This document shows positions 43,547-51,825 of a stretch of 64,000 nucleotides of DNA, in pieces. How positions within the stretch are numbered: position 1 is the first letter of the stretch; each line of letters begins with the position of its first letter. Location of the stretch: NCBI RefSeq assembly GCF_023111095.1, contig NZ_JALGYW010000006.1, positions 124,001 to 188,000 on the forward strand, given 5' to 3'. This DNA comes from Maribellus sp. YY47. Its GTDB lineage: Bacteria; Bacteroidota; Bacteroidia; Bacteroidales; Prolixibacteraceae. The notes under the pieces are model-generated. The model was not told the DNA's origin and did no database searches. It saw only the letters and a program-made list of their open reading frames with translations. The translations under genes and the position numbers were made by a program.

Positions 43547-43789
43547 ATGTACCTTGAAATTATTACACCCGATAAAAAAGTTTTTGAAGGAGAAGTAAAA
43601 CTGATCCAGCTTCCCGGAAGTAAAGGGACGTTTGAGATCCTGAAAAACCATGCTCCGATTATTTCCACACTGGGAAAAGGAACGATCCGGATTCAGGAGG
43701 AAAACAATACTGAACATAGTTTTGAAGTGAGCGGAGGTGTAATCGAAAACAAAGCCAACAAGATCATCGTATTGGTGGAATCGGTTTGA
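43547..43789 (+). CDS. atpC: F1F0-ATP synthase subunit epsilon, short form
   Basis: The 80-residue product covers only the N-terminal beta-sandwich domain (MYLEIITPDKKVFEGEVKLIQLPGSKGTF...NHAPIISTLGKG). The C-terminal helical hairpin, which inhibits ATP hydrolysis in E. coli (about 139 residues), is absent. Short forms are usual in Bacteroidota. It ends in a strong terminator 21 bases later. Confidence 0.95.
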   Translation: MYLEIITPDKKVFEGEVKLIQLPGSKGTFEILKNHAPIISTLGKGTIRIQEENNTEHSFEVSGGVIENKANKIIVLVESV

Positions 43790-43810
43790 AATAAATAGCT
43801 GAATGATATA

Positions 43811-43838
43811 CCCCGCAGAGTTTTCTGCGGGGATTTTT
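43811..43838 (+). terminator. Terminator of atpDC
   Basis: The 9-bp perfect stem CCCCGCAGA/TCTGCGGGG around GTTT is followed by ATTTTTATTTTT. Confidence 0.9.
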
Positions 43839-43871
43839 ATTTTTAGGCCATTAGAATCCGATAGATTGAGA

Positions 43872-43879
43872 TATCTTTG
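43872..43879 (+). promoter_or_regulatory. -7 box of the heptosyltransferase gene
   Basis: TATCTTTG is a perfect TAnnTTTG box 35 bases before the ATG at 43915. The -33 region has only a T-rich tract. Confidence 0.45.
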
Positions 43880-43914
43880 AATGCATTGGACGAAAGGAAA
43901 GCAAAGCTGTTTTT

Positions 43915-44901
43915 ATGAAGATAAAATTCCTGGTTATACGTTTTAGTTCCCTTGGCGATATCGTTTTGACTTCGCCGGTTGTGCGGGGACTTAAACAACA
44001 GGTGGATGATTCGGAAATCCATTTTGTAACCAAGGAAAAAAATGCCGGACTGGTAACTTCCAACCCATACATCGACAAAGTACATTTATTGGGTGAAAAC
44101 ATCAACGACCTGATTTCTGATTTGGAGCGTGAAAACTTTGATTACATCATCGACCTTCATCAGAATTTCCGCAGCAATAGGATAAAACGAACCTTAAAAG
44201 TACCTTCATTCACGGTAGATAAGCTTAATTTTCAGAAATGGCTGATGGTTAAGTTCAAAATCAACCGGCTGCCTCATCAACATATTGTGGAACGCTACCT
44301 GGCCACAACTTCGGTTTTCGATGTGAAAGACGATGGCGAAGGCCTGGATTTTTTTATTCCTGCAGAAGAGGCTTTCAACCCGAAGGAACTTCCGGAGATG
44401 TTCAGAAGCGGATATGTAGCTTTTGTAATTGCCGGAACTTTTGCCACCAAGAAACTTCCGGTAGCCAAGATTGTGGAAATTTGCCGGAACACTTCCTATC
44501 CCGTAATTCTTTTGGGTGGAAAGCCCGAAATGGAAGCTGGAGAGCAGGTGCTGGCACAGTCGAAGGGGAATGTGTTAAACTATGCCGGAAAGATCACCTT
44601 AAACCAGTCGGCTTCGCTGGTGCGCGAAGCCAACCTTGTTTTATCGAACGATACGGGTTTGATGCACATCGCTGCGGCTTTTAAAAAGAAAATCCTTTCG
44701 TTTTGGGGAAATACCATCTCTGAATTCGGGATGGTGCCTTATCGCACAAACAATGCATCGCTGCAATTGGAAGTAAAGGATTTAAAATGCCGCCCCTGCT
44801 CAAAATTGGGGTATCAGAGATGTCCTAAAAAGCATTTCAAATGCATGAATGATATCGATACAAGTCTGGCGGTTCGGTGGATACAAGAAAATTTTAACTA
44901 G
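43915..44901 (+). CDS. Glycosyltransferase family 9 (ADP-heptose:LPS heptosyltransferase-like)
   Basis: The 328-residue GT-B enzyme has the family start IKFLVIRFSSLGDIVLTSPVVRGLK and the nucleotide-side signature NLVLSNDTGLMHIAAAFKKKILSFWG. It should add heptose (or a related sugar) to the lipopolysaccharide core on the cytoplasmic face of the inner membrane. A Cys-containing C-terminal stretch (KCRPCSKLGYQRCPKKHFKCM) is common in this branch. It is monocistronic between the atpDC terminator and the GH95 gene. Confidence 0.92.
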   Translation: MKIKFLVIRFSSLGDIVLTSPVVRGLKQQVDDSEIHFVTKEKNAGLVTSNPYIDKVHLLGENINDLISDLERENFDYIIDLHQNFRSNRIKRTLKVPSFTVDKLNFQKWLMVKFKINRLPHQHIVERYLATTSVFDVKDDGEGLDFFIPAEEAFNPKELPEMFRSGYVAFVIAGTFATKKLPVAKIVEICRNTSYPVILLGGKPEMEAGEQVLAQSKGNVLNYAGKITLNQSASLVREANLVLSNDTGLMHIAAAFKKKILSFWGNTISEFGMVPYRTNNASLQLEVKDLKCRPCSKLGYQRCPKKHFKCMNDIDTSLAVRWIQENFN

Positions 44902-45014
44902 AAAACCTGCTCCGCATTCTCTGCTAGATCTGGTTTACGCAGAAAGTTCATCGATCAGGACAACGAAAAATGCCGGATTCAGGAAAAGAAACAAATCTCA
45001 AGATATTTTATTTG

Positions 45015-45022
45015 TAAGTTTG
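45015..45022 (+). promoter_or_regulatory. -7 box of the GH95 gene
   Basis: TAAGTTTG fits TAnnTTTG exactly and lies 28 bases before the ATG at 45051. No -33 TTTG at normal spacing is seen. Confidence 0.4.
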
Positions 45023-45050
45023 GTAGCTACTAAATACTAAACTTAAAACA

Positions 45051-47441
45051 ATGAAGACCGGAATCTACCTTTTTACAATCTTTCTACTTGTGCCATTCTT
45101 TTCATGTACCGTCTATACGGCACCTGAAAAAGAACTGGATCCTTCGCGGGTTCTTTGGTACGATAACCCGGCAGAAAGCTGGACCGAAGCGCTTCCGATC
45201 GGAAACGGGCGTTTGGGTGCCATGATCTACGGAAAAACCGGGAATGAAATCATCCAGTTTAACGAAGAGACGTTGTGGACGGGCCAGCCACACGATTACG
45301 CGCACAAAGATGCTTACAAAGTGCTCGACAAATTACGACAGTTGCTTTGGGAAGGGAAGCAGAACGAAGCGCATCAACTCGGTAACGAAGCTTTTATGTC
45401 GGAGCCGCTGGGGCAACTTTCCTACCAGCCTTTTGGTGAGATTTTACTTGCTTTTCCGGAACACGAAAATGCTGCCAAATTTAAAAGGAAACTGGATTTG
45501 GAAGATGCTGTTTCAACAGTAACCTACGATCTGGACGAAGTCAACTACAAACGTGAGATTTTTGCCTCAAGTCCGGAACAGGCGATTGTGGTAAGATTGT
45601 CAGCTTCCAAAAGAGGGAAACTCCATTTCACTGCAGGCCTTGGTTGTCCGCACGATGATTTTACGGTTTCGGTGAAAGGCGATCAGGTAATTTTGCAGGG
45701 AAAGGTAAATAATTATCCGGCGCAAAACGTAAGACCCGGCAGTCCTTACCCCGAAAGCAAGCTGACTTTTGAAGCCCGCCTGAAAATCGTTAACGAAGGG
45801 GGCGGCCTGGTTGAAGAAGACGGAAAAATAAGGGTGACCAACGCCAATGCGGTAACACTTTACCTGGTGGGAGCGACGAGTTTTGTCAATTATAACGATA
45901 TCAGCGGCGATCCGACTGAACGTTGTGAAAACTACCTGGCGGGTCTGGAGGGGAAATCATACGAGCAGATCAGGCAAAATCATATTGCCGATTATCAAGA
46001 ATATTTTAAGCGAGTCAACATTGATCTTGGAAAGTCCGAAATATCTTCACGTCCTACCAAAGAACGTTTGGCAACTTTTAAGCAAGATGAAGATCCCAGC
46101 CTGGTGGCCTTGTTGTATCAGTACGGCCGTTATTTACTGATTTCTTCTTCGCGTCCCGGGACACAACCTGCCAACTTGCAGGGCATCTGGAACGACAAGT
46201 TGGAAGCACCATGGGATAGCAAATACACCATCAACATAAATACCGAGATGAACTACTGGCCGGCTGAAATCACTAATCTTTCGGAGTTGGCGGATCCGTT
46301 GATCAAGATGGTGCAGGATTTGGCAGTTACCGGGCAAAATGTTGCAAAAGAGCATTACAACGAAAAGGGCTGGGTAACGCATCACAACACCGATATCTGG
46401 CGGGGAGCAGCGCCCATCAACAATGCCAATCACGGAATCTGGCCGACGGGCGGTGCCTGGTTGAGTCAGCATTTATGGTGGCATTATCAGTTTAATGGCG
46501 ACAAAGAATACCTAAAGGGAACGGTTTACCCGGTTTTGAAAGAGGCGTCACGTTTTTTTGCGGCTTACCTGGTTCCCGATCCCAAACATCCCGAGTGGCT
46601 GATCAGTGGTCCGAGTAACAGTCCTGAAAATGGCGGACTGGTGATGGGACCAACCATGGATCACCAGATTATTCGCAACCTTTTTGCCAATACAATCGAA
46701 GCCGCCGAGATTTTGGGTGTGGACGATGATTGGGTTGCGGAACTAAAATCAAAAAGAGAAAAAATTGCACCCAATCAGATTGGGCAATACGGCCAGTTGC
46801 AGGAGTGGCTCGAAGATAAAGATGATCCCAATAACCAGCACCGGCATGTTTCACATTTGTGGGGCCTGCATCCCGGGAATGAAATTCATCCTTTAACAAC
46901 ACCCGAACTGGCTGAGGCTTGCAAAACAACGCTGGCCCAACGGGGTGATGGAGGAACCGGATGGTCTCGCGCCTGGAAGATCAACTTTTGGGCGCGTTTG
47001 CTCGATGGCGATCATTCATTTTTATTACTGAAAAACCTGATGGTGCCATCCGTGAATCCCGAAAACGGCAAAGACGAGGGTGGTTTGTATGCCAATCTTT
47101 TTGATGCTCACCCGCCGTTTCAGATCGACGGAAACTTTGGCGCTACTTCCGGAATTACCGAGATGCTGCTGCAATCGCATTTGAGGGATTCAAAAGGGAT
47201 TTATTTTCAGGATATTCTTCCGGCTTTGCCTTCGGCGATTTCCAGCGGAAAAATTAGCGGGATAAAAGGCCGCGGCGGCTTTGAATTGTCCATCGAGTGG
47301 GAAAACAATGAGTTAGTAAAGGTGGAAATAAAATCGCTTATCGGAAATCCGTTGAATGTGCGCTATAAAGGTGTGACCGTTACAACGCCGACAGAAAAAG
47401 GAGAAATATATACTTTTGCAAAGGACGTATTTAAAGGTTAA
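45051..47441 (+). CDS. GH95-family glycoside hydrolase (alpha-L-fucosidase type), lipoprotein
   Basis: The 796-residue enzyme has a lipoprotein-type signal (lipobox FFSC) and the GH95 N-terminal domain start LWYDNPAESWTEALPIGNGRLGAMI. The catalytic (alpha/alpha)6 barrel shows ININTEMNYWPAE, with the two Asn that activate water in the characterised fucosidase AfcA, GPTMDHQIIRNLF, and QIDGNFGATSGITEMLLQS, with the partner Asp. GH95 acts by inversion on alpha-1,2-L-fucosyl, and in some members galactosyl, linkages. It is not next to a SusC/SusD pair. Confidence 0.93.
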   Translation: MKTGIYLFTIFLLVPFFSCTVYTAPEKELDPSRVLWYDNPAESWTEALPIGNGRLGAMIYGKTGNEIIQFNEETLWTGQPHDYAHKDAYKVLDKLRQLLWEGKQNEAHQLGNEAFMSEPLGQLSYQPFGEILLAFPEHENAAKFKRKLDLEDAVSTVTYDLDEVNYKREIFASSPEQAIVVRLSASKRGKLHFTAGLGCPHDDFTVSVKGDQVILQGKVNNYPAQNVRPGSPYPESKLTFEARLKIVNEGGGLVEEDGKIRVTNANAVTLYLVGATSFVNYNDISGDPTERCENYLAGLEGKSYEQIRQNHIADYQEYFKRVNIDLGKSEISSRPTKERLATFKQDEDPSLVALLYQYGRYLLISSSRPGTQPANLQGIWNDKLEAPWDSKYTININTEMNYWPAEITNLSELADPLIKMVQDLAVTGQNVAKEHYNEKGWVTHHNTDIWRGAAPINNANHGIWPTGGAWLSQHLWWHYQFNGDKEYLKGTVYPVLKEASRFFAAYLVPDPKHPEWLISGPSNSPENGGLVMGPTMDHQIIRNLFANTIEAAEILGVDDDWVAELKSKREKIAPNQIGQYGQLQEWLEDKDDPNNQHRHVSHLWGLHPGNEIHPLTTPELAEACKTTLAQRGDGGTGWSRAWKINFWARLLDGDHSFLLLKNLMVPSVNPENGKDEGGLYANLFDAHPPFQIDGNFGATSGITEMLLQSHLRDSKGIYFQDILPALPSAISSGKISGIKGRGGFELSIEWENNELVKVEIKSLIGNPLNVRYKGVTVTTPTEKGEIYTFAKDVFKG

Positions 47442-47524
47442 TCAAAAGAATTCCCCTGATTTCACCGGAGATGTTCCGGAGATCCGGACAGAGGGGTAAA
47501 AGTAAAAACAGAAAACGAAGTAAA

Positions 47525-48628
47525 ATGAGGATTGGAGGAAAACATTATCATACGATCTGGGTAAAGGAAAACGATGCCACAATCGTTCAGGTGATTGATC
47601 AGCGGAAGTTGCCCTTTGAGTTTGAGGTAATGGATTTGACGACAGTGGAAGAAACTTTTTTTGCCATTCGAGAGATGGTAGTGCGGGGTGCGCCGCTTAT
47701 TGGGGTAACCGCTGCTTACGGAATGTACCTGGCGCTGCTCGAATTTAACGGGGGTAATCTCGAACGGCACCTTTTGGAAAAGGCTGCGTACCTGAAATCT
47801 TCTCGCCCCACTGCGGTTAACCTCGCTTTTGCGGTAGATGAAATGCTGGATTTTATCCTGCAGTACAAAACAGATGCTGATTTGGTTCAGATGACACTGG
47901 AGAAAGCTCATCAGTTCAAGCAAGCTGAAATTGATTTTGGGGATAAAATTGGCGAAGCAGGTCTGAAACTTATAGAAAAGATATATGCCGAAAAGCAAGG
48001 AACGGTCAATATTTTGACGCACTGCAATGCCGGATGGCTGGCCTGTATCGATTGGGGAACTGCCACCGCGCCGATCTACAAAGCACACCTAAAAGGAATT
48101 CCGGTGCATGTTTGGGTGGATGAAACCCGGCCACGAAACCAGGGCGCACGGCTCACTGCTTTTGAGCTGGGGGAAGAAGGTGTTCCGCATACAGTGATTC
48201 CCGACAACACCGGGGGGCATTTGATGCAGCATGGTATGGTAGACATGGTAATTGTTGGGAGCGACCGGACAACCGTTGCAGGGGATGTGGCCAATAAAAT
48301 AGGCACTTACCTAAAAGCACTGGCGGCAAATGACAATGGCGTTCCTTTTTACGCAGCACTTCCGTCATCAACTTTCGACTGGGAGATGGAAGATGGGATA
48401 CGTGAAATTCCAATTGAACAACGGGCGGGTGAAGAAGTAGCCGAAATTGACGGTTGGAACGGACAAGCGGTGCAAAGTGTGCGTTTAATCCCCGAAAAAA
48501 GCCAGGTTGCCAATTATGGTTTTGATGTGACCCCGGCCCGGCTGGTAAGCGGATTAATCACCGAGCGCGGCGTGTGTGAAGCCAACAAACAAAGTATTTT
48601 AAATCTTTTTCCTGAATACAAAAAATGA
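47525..48628 (+). CDS. mtnA: S-methyl-5-thioribose-1-phosphate isomerase
   Basis: The 367-residue enzyme interconverts methylthioribose-1-phosphate and methylthioribulose-1-phosphate in methionine salvage. The eIF2B-like fold shows MVVRGAPLIGVTAAYG, the catalytic Cys in LTHCNAGWLA, and VGSDRTTVAGDVANKIGTY with the catalytic Asp. The ATG at 47525 starts just before the domain (MRIGGKHYHTIW); the longer frame from 47471 adds a basic leader that is unlikely. It overlaps mtnP by 4 bases. Confidence 0.96.
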   Translation: MRIGGKHYHTIWVKENDATIVQVIDQRKLPFEFEVMDLTTVEETFFAIREMVVRGAPLIGVTAAYGMYLALLEFNGGNLERHLLEKAAYLKSSRPTAVNLAFAVDEMLDFILQYKTDADLVQMTLEKAHQFKQAEIDFGDKIGEAGLKLIEKIYAEKQGTVNILTHCNAGWLACIDWGTATAPIYKAHLKGIPVHVWVDETRPRNQGARLTAFELGEEGVPHTVIPDNTGGHLMQHGMVDMVIVGSDRTTVAGDVANKIGTYLKALAANDNGVPFYAALPSSTFDWEMEDGIREIPIEQRAGEEVAEIDGWNGQAVQSVRLIPEKSQVANYGFDVTPARLVSGLITERGVCEANKQSILNLFPEYKK

Positions 48629-49374
48629 CAAAAATTGCAATAATCGGAGGCTCTGGTTTGGAAGATCCGGCCATCCTTCAGAATCCAATAGAAGTAGAAA
48701 TGGAAACCCCCTATGGGAAACCGTCGTCGGCGTTTAAATGTGGAAAAATCGGTGGTACTGAAGTGGCGATTTTGTCGCGTCACGGGCGCGATCATTCGAT
48801 TCCGCCAACGCAGGTGAACAACCGCGCCAATATATGGGCGATCAAAGAGTTGGGGTGCACACATATAATCGTTACCACGGCTTGCGGTAGTTTGCGAGAA
48901 GAAATTGGCAGAGGCGACATTGTAATTCTTGATCAGTTTATCGATTTTACCCGGCACCGCGGAATTACTTTTCACGAGAGCTTTGAGAACGGGGATTTAA
49001 ACCATACGCCCATGGCCGATCCTTTTGATGGTTCGTTGCGTAACAGTCTGATCGAAAAAGCCGCGGAGCTAAAATTGCCTTTTCATCCGCAGGGAACGGT
49101 AATAACCATTGAAGGGCCACGGTTTTCGACACGGGCCGAATCAAAGATGTTTCGTAGCTGGGGAGCCGATGTGATCAATATGTCGGTAGCGCCCGAATGT
49201 ATCCTGGCCAACGAAATTGGAATTCCGTATGCCGCAGTTGCACTCAGTACCGACTACGATTGCTGGAAAACCGATGAGGCGCCGGTTACCTGGGAAGAGG
49301 TTTTAAAGGTATTTAACCGGAATGTTGAGAATGTTATTGGCTTACTGGTAAAAACAATTTCTTCTTTTTCCTGA
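48625..49374 (+). CDS. mtnP: S-methyl-5'-thioadenosine phosphorylase
   Basis: The 249-residue phosphorylase cleaves methylthioadenosine to adenine and methylthioribose-1-phosphate, the step before MtnA. It shows IIGGSGLED, SRHGRDHSIPPTQVNNRANIWAIK split over 50-75, INMSVAPE and the hallmark TDYDCWK near the end, which distinguishes MTA phosphorylases from inosine/guanosine phosphorylases. The start ATGA overlaps the mtnA stop. Other methionine-salvage genes (mtnBCDE) are not in the window. Confidence 0.95.
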   Translation: MTKIAIIGGSGLEDPAILQNPIEVEMETPYGKPSSAFKCGKIGGTEVAILSRHGRDHSIPPTQVNNRANIWAIKELGCTHIIVTTACGSLREEIGRGDIVILDQFIDFTRHRGITFHESFENGDLNHTPMADPFDGSLRNSLIEKAAELKLPFHPQGTVITIEGPRFSTRAESKMFRSWGADVINMSVAPECILANEIGIPYAAVALSTDYDCWKTDEAPVTWEEVLKVFNRNVENVIGLLVKTISSFS

Positions 49375-49575
49375 AGTAAAAGATCACTTTAAAAACAGGT
49401 TATAATGATGTGTTTTGGCATGGCATTTGTAAAATATCAAACAAATGCTTCAAAGCCATGAAAGCATATCGTTCTTAACCGTTCAGTTAGTACTATTATA
49501 AGTTAAACCAAGCTGCTTGGTTTGGCTGTCAAGTTTCCGGCGGCATCCTTTTTCAGATGCCGCTTTTTTTGTGTT
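49375..49575 (+). ncRNA. Possible small RNA with three hairpins downstream of mtnP
   Basis: After the mtnP stop the spacer holds a structured stretch: an ATGGC/GCCAT plus CATTTG/CAAATG hairpin (49420-49459), a perfect AAACCAAG-CTG-CTTGGTTT hairpin (49505-49523) and an intrinsic terminator (49540-49570). A TATAAT-like sequence lies at 49401-49406. This could be a long 3' UTR of mtnAP or an independent sRNA; no known RNA family is recognised. Confidence 0.3.
49540..49572 (+). terminator. Intrinsic terminator downstream of mtnP
   Basis: GCGGCATC (49540-49547) pairs perfectly with GATGCCGC (49556-49563), followed by seven T. Confidence 0.88.
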
Positions 49576-49905
49576 CAAAAGCAAAGAAACACGCCCAAAG
49601 GAATTGATTTATGAGTAGGAACACAATTATTCATTCTCACATTGATTTGACTTATACCTTCATTTCGCAAGCTGAATCCAACAGCACGCAGATAACGCAG
49701 ATTTACGCAGAAAATACTTTCACCCATTTGGGTGAAATAAAATTTGCGGTAATCGGCGCAATCAGCGTGAAATAAAAAGTACTTGCGGAATGAAGGTAGT
49801 AATCAAAAGCAAAATGCAGGGCTTTTCTGACCATGCTCAGAGAATGTGGGGTTCTAAGTTGAACTAAAAAGCGCTAACAGAAATCCCCGTCAGCGCTTTT
49901 TGTGC
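49576..49905. other. Non-coding spacer holding the MITE-like palindrome
   Basis: No gene is seen. Apart from the inverted-repeat element at 49656-49797, the right end has CGCTAACAGAAATCCC...GTCAGCG, a weak stem just after the dodecin stop that could serve as its terminator (49872-49898). Confidence 0.5.
49656..49797. repeat. 142-bp MITE-like imperfect palindrome
   Basis: The outer ends ACCTTCATTTCGCAAG (49656-49671) and CTTGCGGAATGAAGGT (49782-49797) are inverted repeats matching at 15 of 16 bases. Inside, CACGCAGATAACGCAG-like (left) and CGGCGCAATCAGCGTG-like (right) arms also pair imperfectly, and the centre is a perfect 9-bp hairpin TTTCACCCA-TT-TGGGTGAAA (49718-49737). The whole can fold into one long hairpin with arms of about 70 bases. 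It has no ORF. Confidence 0.7.
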
Positions 49906-50115
49906 TTAGCCCTCGTATTTAAACGAAACTTTCATTTTTACCCGGTAGAACTCAATCACACCGTCTTTCAGGTGCATGTCCATTTCACACACTTCGGCAA
50001 CTCTCAGGTCGCGCAGTGATTTCGATGCAAGGCTGATAGCATTCTGTGCAGCTTTTTCCCACGATTCGGGACTGCTTCCTACCAGTTCAATGACTTTGTA
50101 AACGCTGTCTGGCAT
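49906..50115 (-). CDS. Dodecin (flavin-storage protein)
   Basis: The 69-residue product fits dodecin over its whole length: VYKVIELVGSSPESWEKAAQNAI with the flavin-stacking Trp, SLRDLRVAEV and the closing YRVKMKVSFKYEG. Twelve copies form a hollow cage that binds riboflavin or FMN and protects against free flavin. It seems to be a single-gene unit. Confidence 0.95.
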   Translation of the reverse strand: MPDSVYKVIELVGSSPESWEKAAQNAISLASKSLRDLRVAEVCEMDMHLKDGVIEFYRVKMKVSFKYEG

Positions 50116-50488
50116 AGCTTCTCGTTTTATTGGTTAATAATGAAGTAATTGAAAGTGCGTTCTTTTACGAGGATTTTACGGAATTGTTAGGAGAAACTAA
50201 GCGGGATTGGGAATGAAGGTTTAAAATCGAGCCGGGTTTGTCCCGAATTTCCCGACGGAATTATTGCATCCCGTGAAATGATTTCAGACTCTTCATCCCT
50301 GGCTTTTTCACGGGTACATCGTTTGCCATGAACCCTGAATGTATCTCTTTTTAGCTGAAACGGCAGCTTTCTCCCATCCCTGAAAAGATTCACTTTTCAG
50401 GTGTGAAAAATCACGTGCCACATCAAAACGAGGGCAAGTATAGTTTTCCTTCAAATACTTTTTTTGAATGAAAGTGAAGGTTCTTTTC
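50116..50488. other. Spacer between dodecin and the HU/SPOR gene
   Basis: No credible gene. A 9-bp inverted repeat CCCGTGAAA/TTTCACGGG (50270-50278 and 50306-50314) is the only structure seen; it might be a terminator-like hairpin for the HU/SPOR gene, though without a T tract on either strand. Confidence 0.4.
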
Positions 50489-51667
50489 CTATTTTTCCAA
50501 CACCCAAACTCCTGAATTCGGATTGGTTGCTGTGTATTCGTCCCGGGCTTTCAAAGCTTCTCTTTCCGTATTGTAGCGGCCAATCCCAACAATATAATAG
50601 GTTCCGTATTTGCCCAAATGGAAGGGTTGATATCCGTCGTCTTTTAGTTGTTGCAAATAGGTTTCCGCATTTTCCTCTTCCTTGAAACTTCCACCGACCA
50701 GGAAAAATCCGGTAGTATCAGTAAGCGCTGTTTTTTCAGCTTTAGTTTCGGGAACGGTAAGACTGTCGTTTGCCGTCGAAATGGTGCTGTCGGCCTGGAT
50801 CGAATCAGTGATAATGGCAGGAGCCTCTTCCTGAACAGTGGTTTCAACCGGCGGAGTGCTTGTAGCCGGCACGGCAGGTTGCTTTTCTTTCATAAAAAGA
50901 AAAACAGCTACCCCGATCAAGGGAATTAGTATCAGCAAAAGCCACCACGAGCCTCCTTTGCGTTTTTCTTTTGCTGGCTCCGAAGTTACAACAGGAGCAG
51001 GCTCGGGAATCTTTTCCTCTTGCGTCTCCACTGTTTCTTCCTGCTCTGCTTCAATCACCGGCGCTATTTCTTCCTGAATCTCTTCGTTTTCCGATTCTGT
51101 TTCCTCGGTTTCTGCAGGTTCTTCTTCCTGAATTTCTTCTGTTTCAGGCTCTGATGTAACTGCTGGAATTATCTCTGGCTCCACTTCCGGTTCGTTTGTT
51201 TGTTCCGGTTCCGAAGCAACTTCTCCTATTTCCTCAACCGGTTCCGTTTCTTCTGTTTCGTGGAGCGAAGTGCTTTCCAGGCCATAAGATTCAAGCGAAT
51301 GTTGCTGATCTTCCTCCGAAATAAAAACCAGTTCGCCTTTTTCGTTGGTTGAAAAAGTTCCGATTCCTTCGAGTTTTACTTTTTCCCCCTTATCCAGTTG
51401 ATACAACCAGTTATCGCGTTCTTTTTCGATTTTTTGCAAGGCTTCGAAATGCGAATCGCGCGTATTTTCGGCCAGGTGTCCTACCAAAAGCCCGTCGTTG
51501 TTGCGGATTTGGGCATTGAAGATCAGGCGGGTAGAGGGGGGTTTTATTTCGTCACTGTCTTCGCTGATTTCAGCGGGTTGGTACTCCTGAATAAACGCGC
51601 CAAAACCCGGGACGATCACCATCTCGTTGTCCAGCAAAAGTTGTTGTATAAACTTGTGTAACTTCAC
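50489..51667 (-). CDS. HU-CCDC81 / SPOR-domain membrane protein
   Basis: The 392-residue product has an N-terminal HU-like domain of the bacterial CCDC81 type (about 1-125, KFIQQLLLDNEMVIVPGFGAFI), a long Glu/Pro/Thr-rich linker (about 130-235), one membrane segment (about 243-261, WWLLLILIPLIGVAVFLFM), a second low-complexity linker and a C-terminal SPOR domain (about 315-392, FFLVGGSFKEEENAETYLQQL). SPOR binds denuded peptidoglycan at the division site. The HU-like half sits in the cytoplasm, so the protein may tie chromosome or cytoplasmic structures to septal wall; that is inference. Confidence 0.92.
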   Translation of the reverse strand: MKLHKFIQQLLLDNEMVIVPGFGAFIQEYQPAEISEDSDEIKPPSTRLIFNAQIRNNDGLLVGHLAENTRDSHFEALQKIEKERDNWLYQLDKGEKVKLEGIGTFSTNEKGELVFISEEDQQHSLESYGLESTSLHETEETEPVEEIGEVASEPEQTNEPEVEPEIIPAVTSEPETEEIQEEEPAETEETESENEEIQEEIAPVIEAEQEETVETQEEKIPEPAPVVTSEPAKEKRKGGSWWLLLILIPLIGVAVFLFMKEKQPAVPATSTPPVETTVQEEAPAIITDSIQADSTISTANDSLTVPETKAEKTALTDTTGFFLVGGSFKEEENAETYLQQLKDDGYQPFHLGKYGTYYIVGIGRYNTEREALKARDEYTATNPNSGVWVLEK

Positions 51668-51769
51668 GGTTGATAATTTTTCAGGCGTAAAATTAATAAA
51701 ATCATTGGTACCGTCTTTTTATCTTTTTCAGGTTAAATTTTATCCTGTGCATTTATTCCCTTCTTTTAT

Positions 51770-51803
51770 TTTGATCGTGTAAAAGCATGTTTTTGTACTT
51801 TTG
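51770..51803 (+). promoter_or_regulatory. Promoter of galE
   Basis: TTTG (51770-51773) and the perfect -7 box TACTTTTG (51796-51803) are 22 bases apart, slightly long. The ATG follows 22 bases after the box. Confidence 0.55.
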
Positions 51804-51825
51804 AAGTTCAAAACCAAAAAGCATT

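Noticed and set aside
45051-49374. GH95, mtnA and mtnP as one functional operon
   Set aside because: mtnA-mtnP overlap and belong together, but GH95 is separated by 83 bases and has no pathway link; shared transcription is possible but no joint function is supported.
50187-50393. 68-codon open frame on minus between dodecin and HU/SPOR
   Set aside because: No recognisable protein features; it covers the CCCGTGAAA inverted repeat and has no upstream promoter signs.
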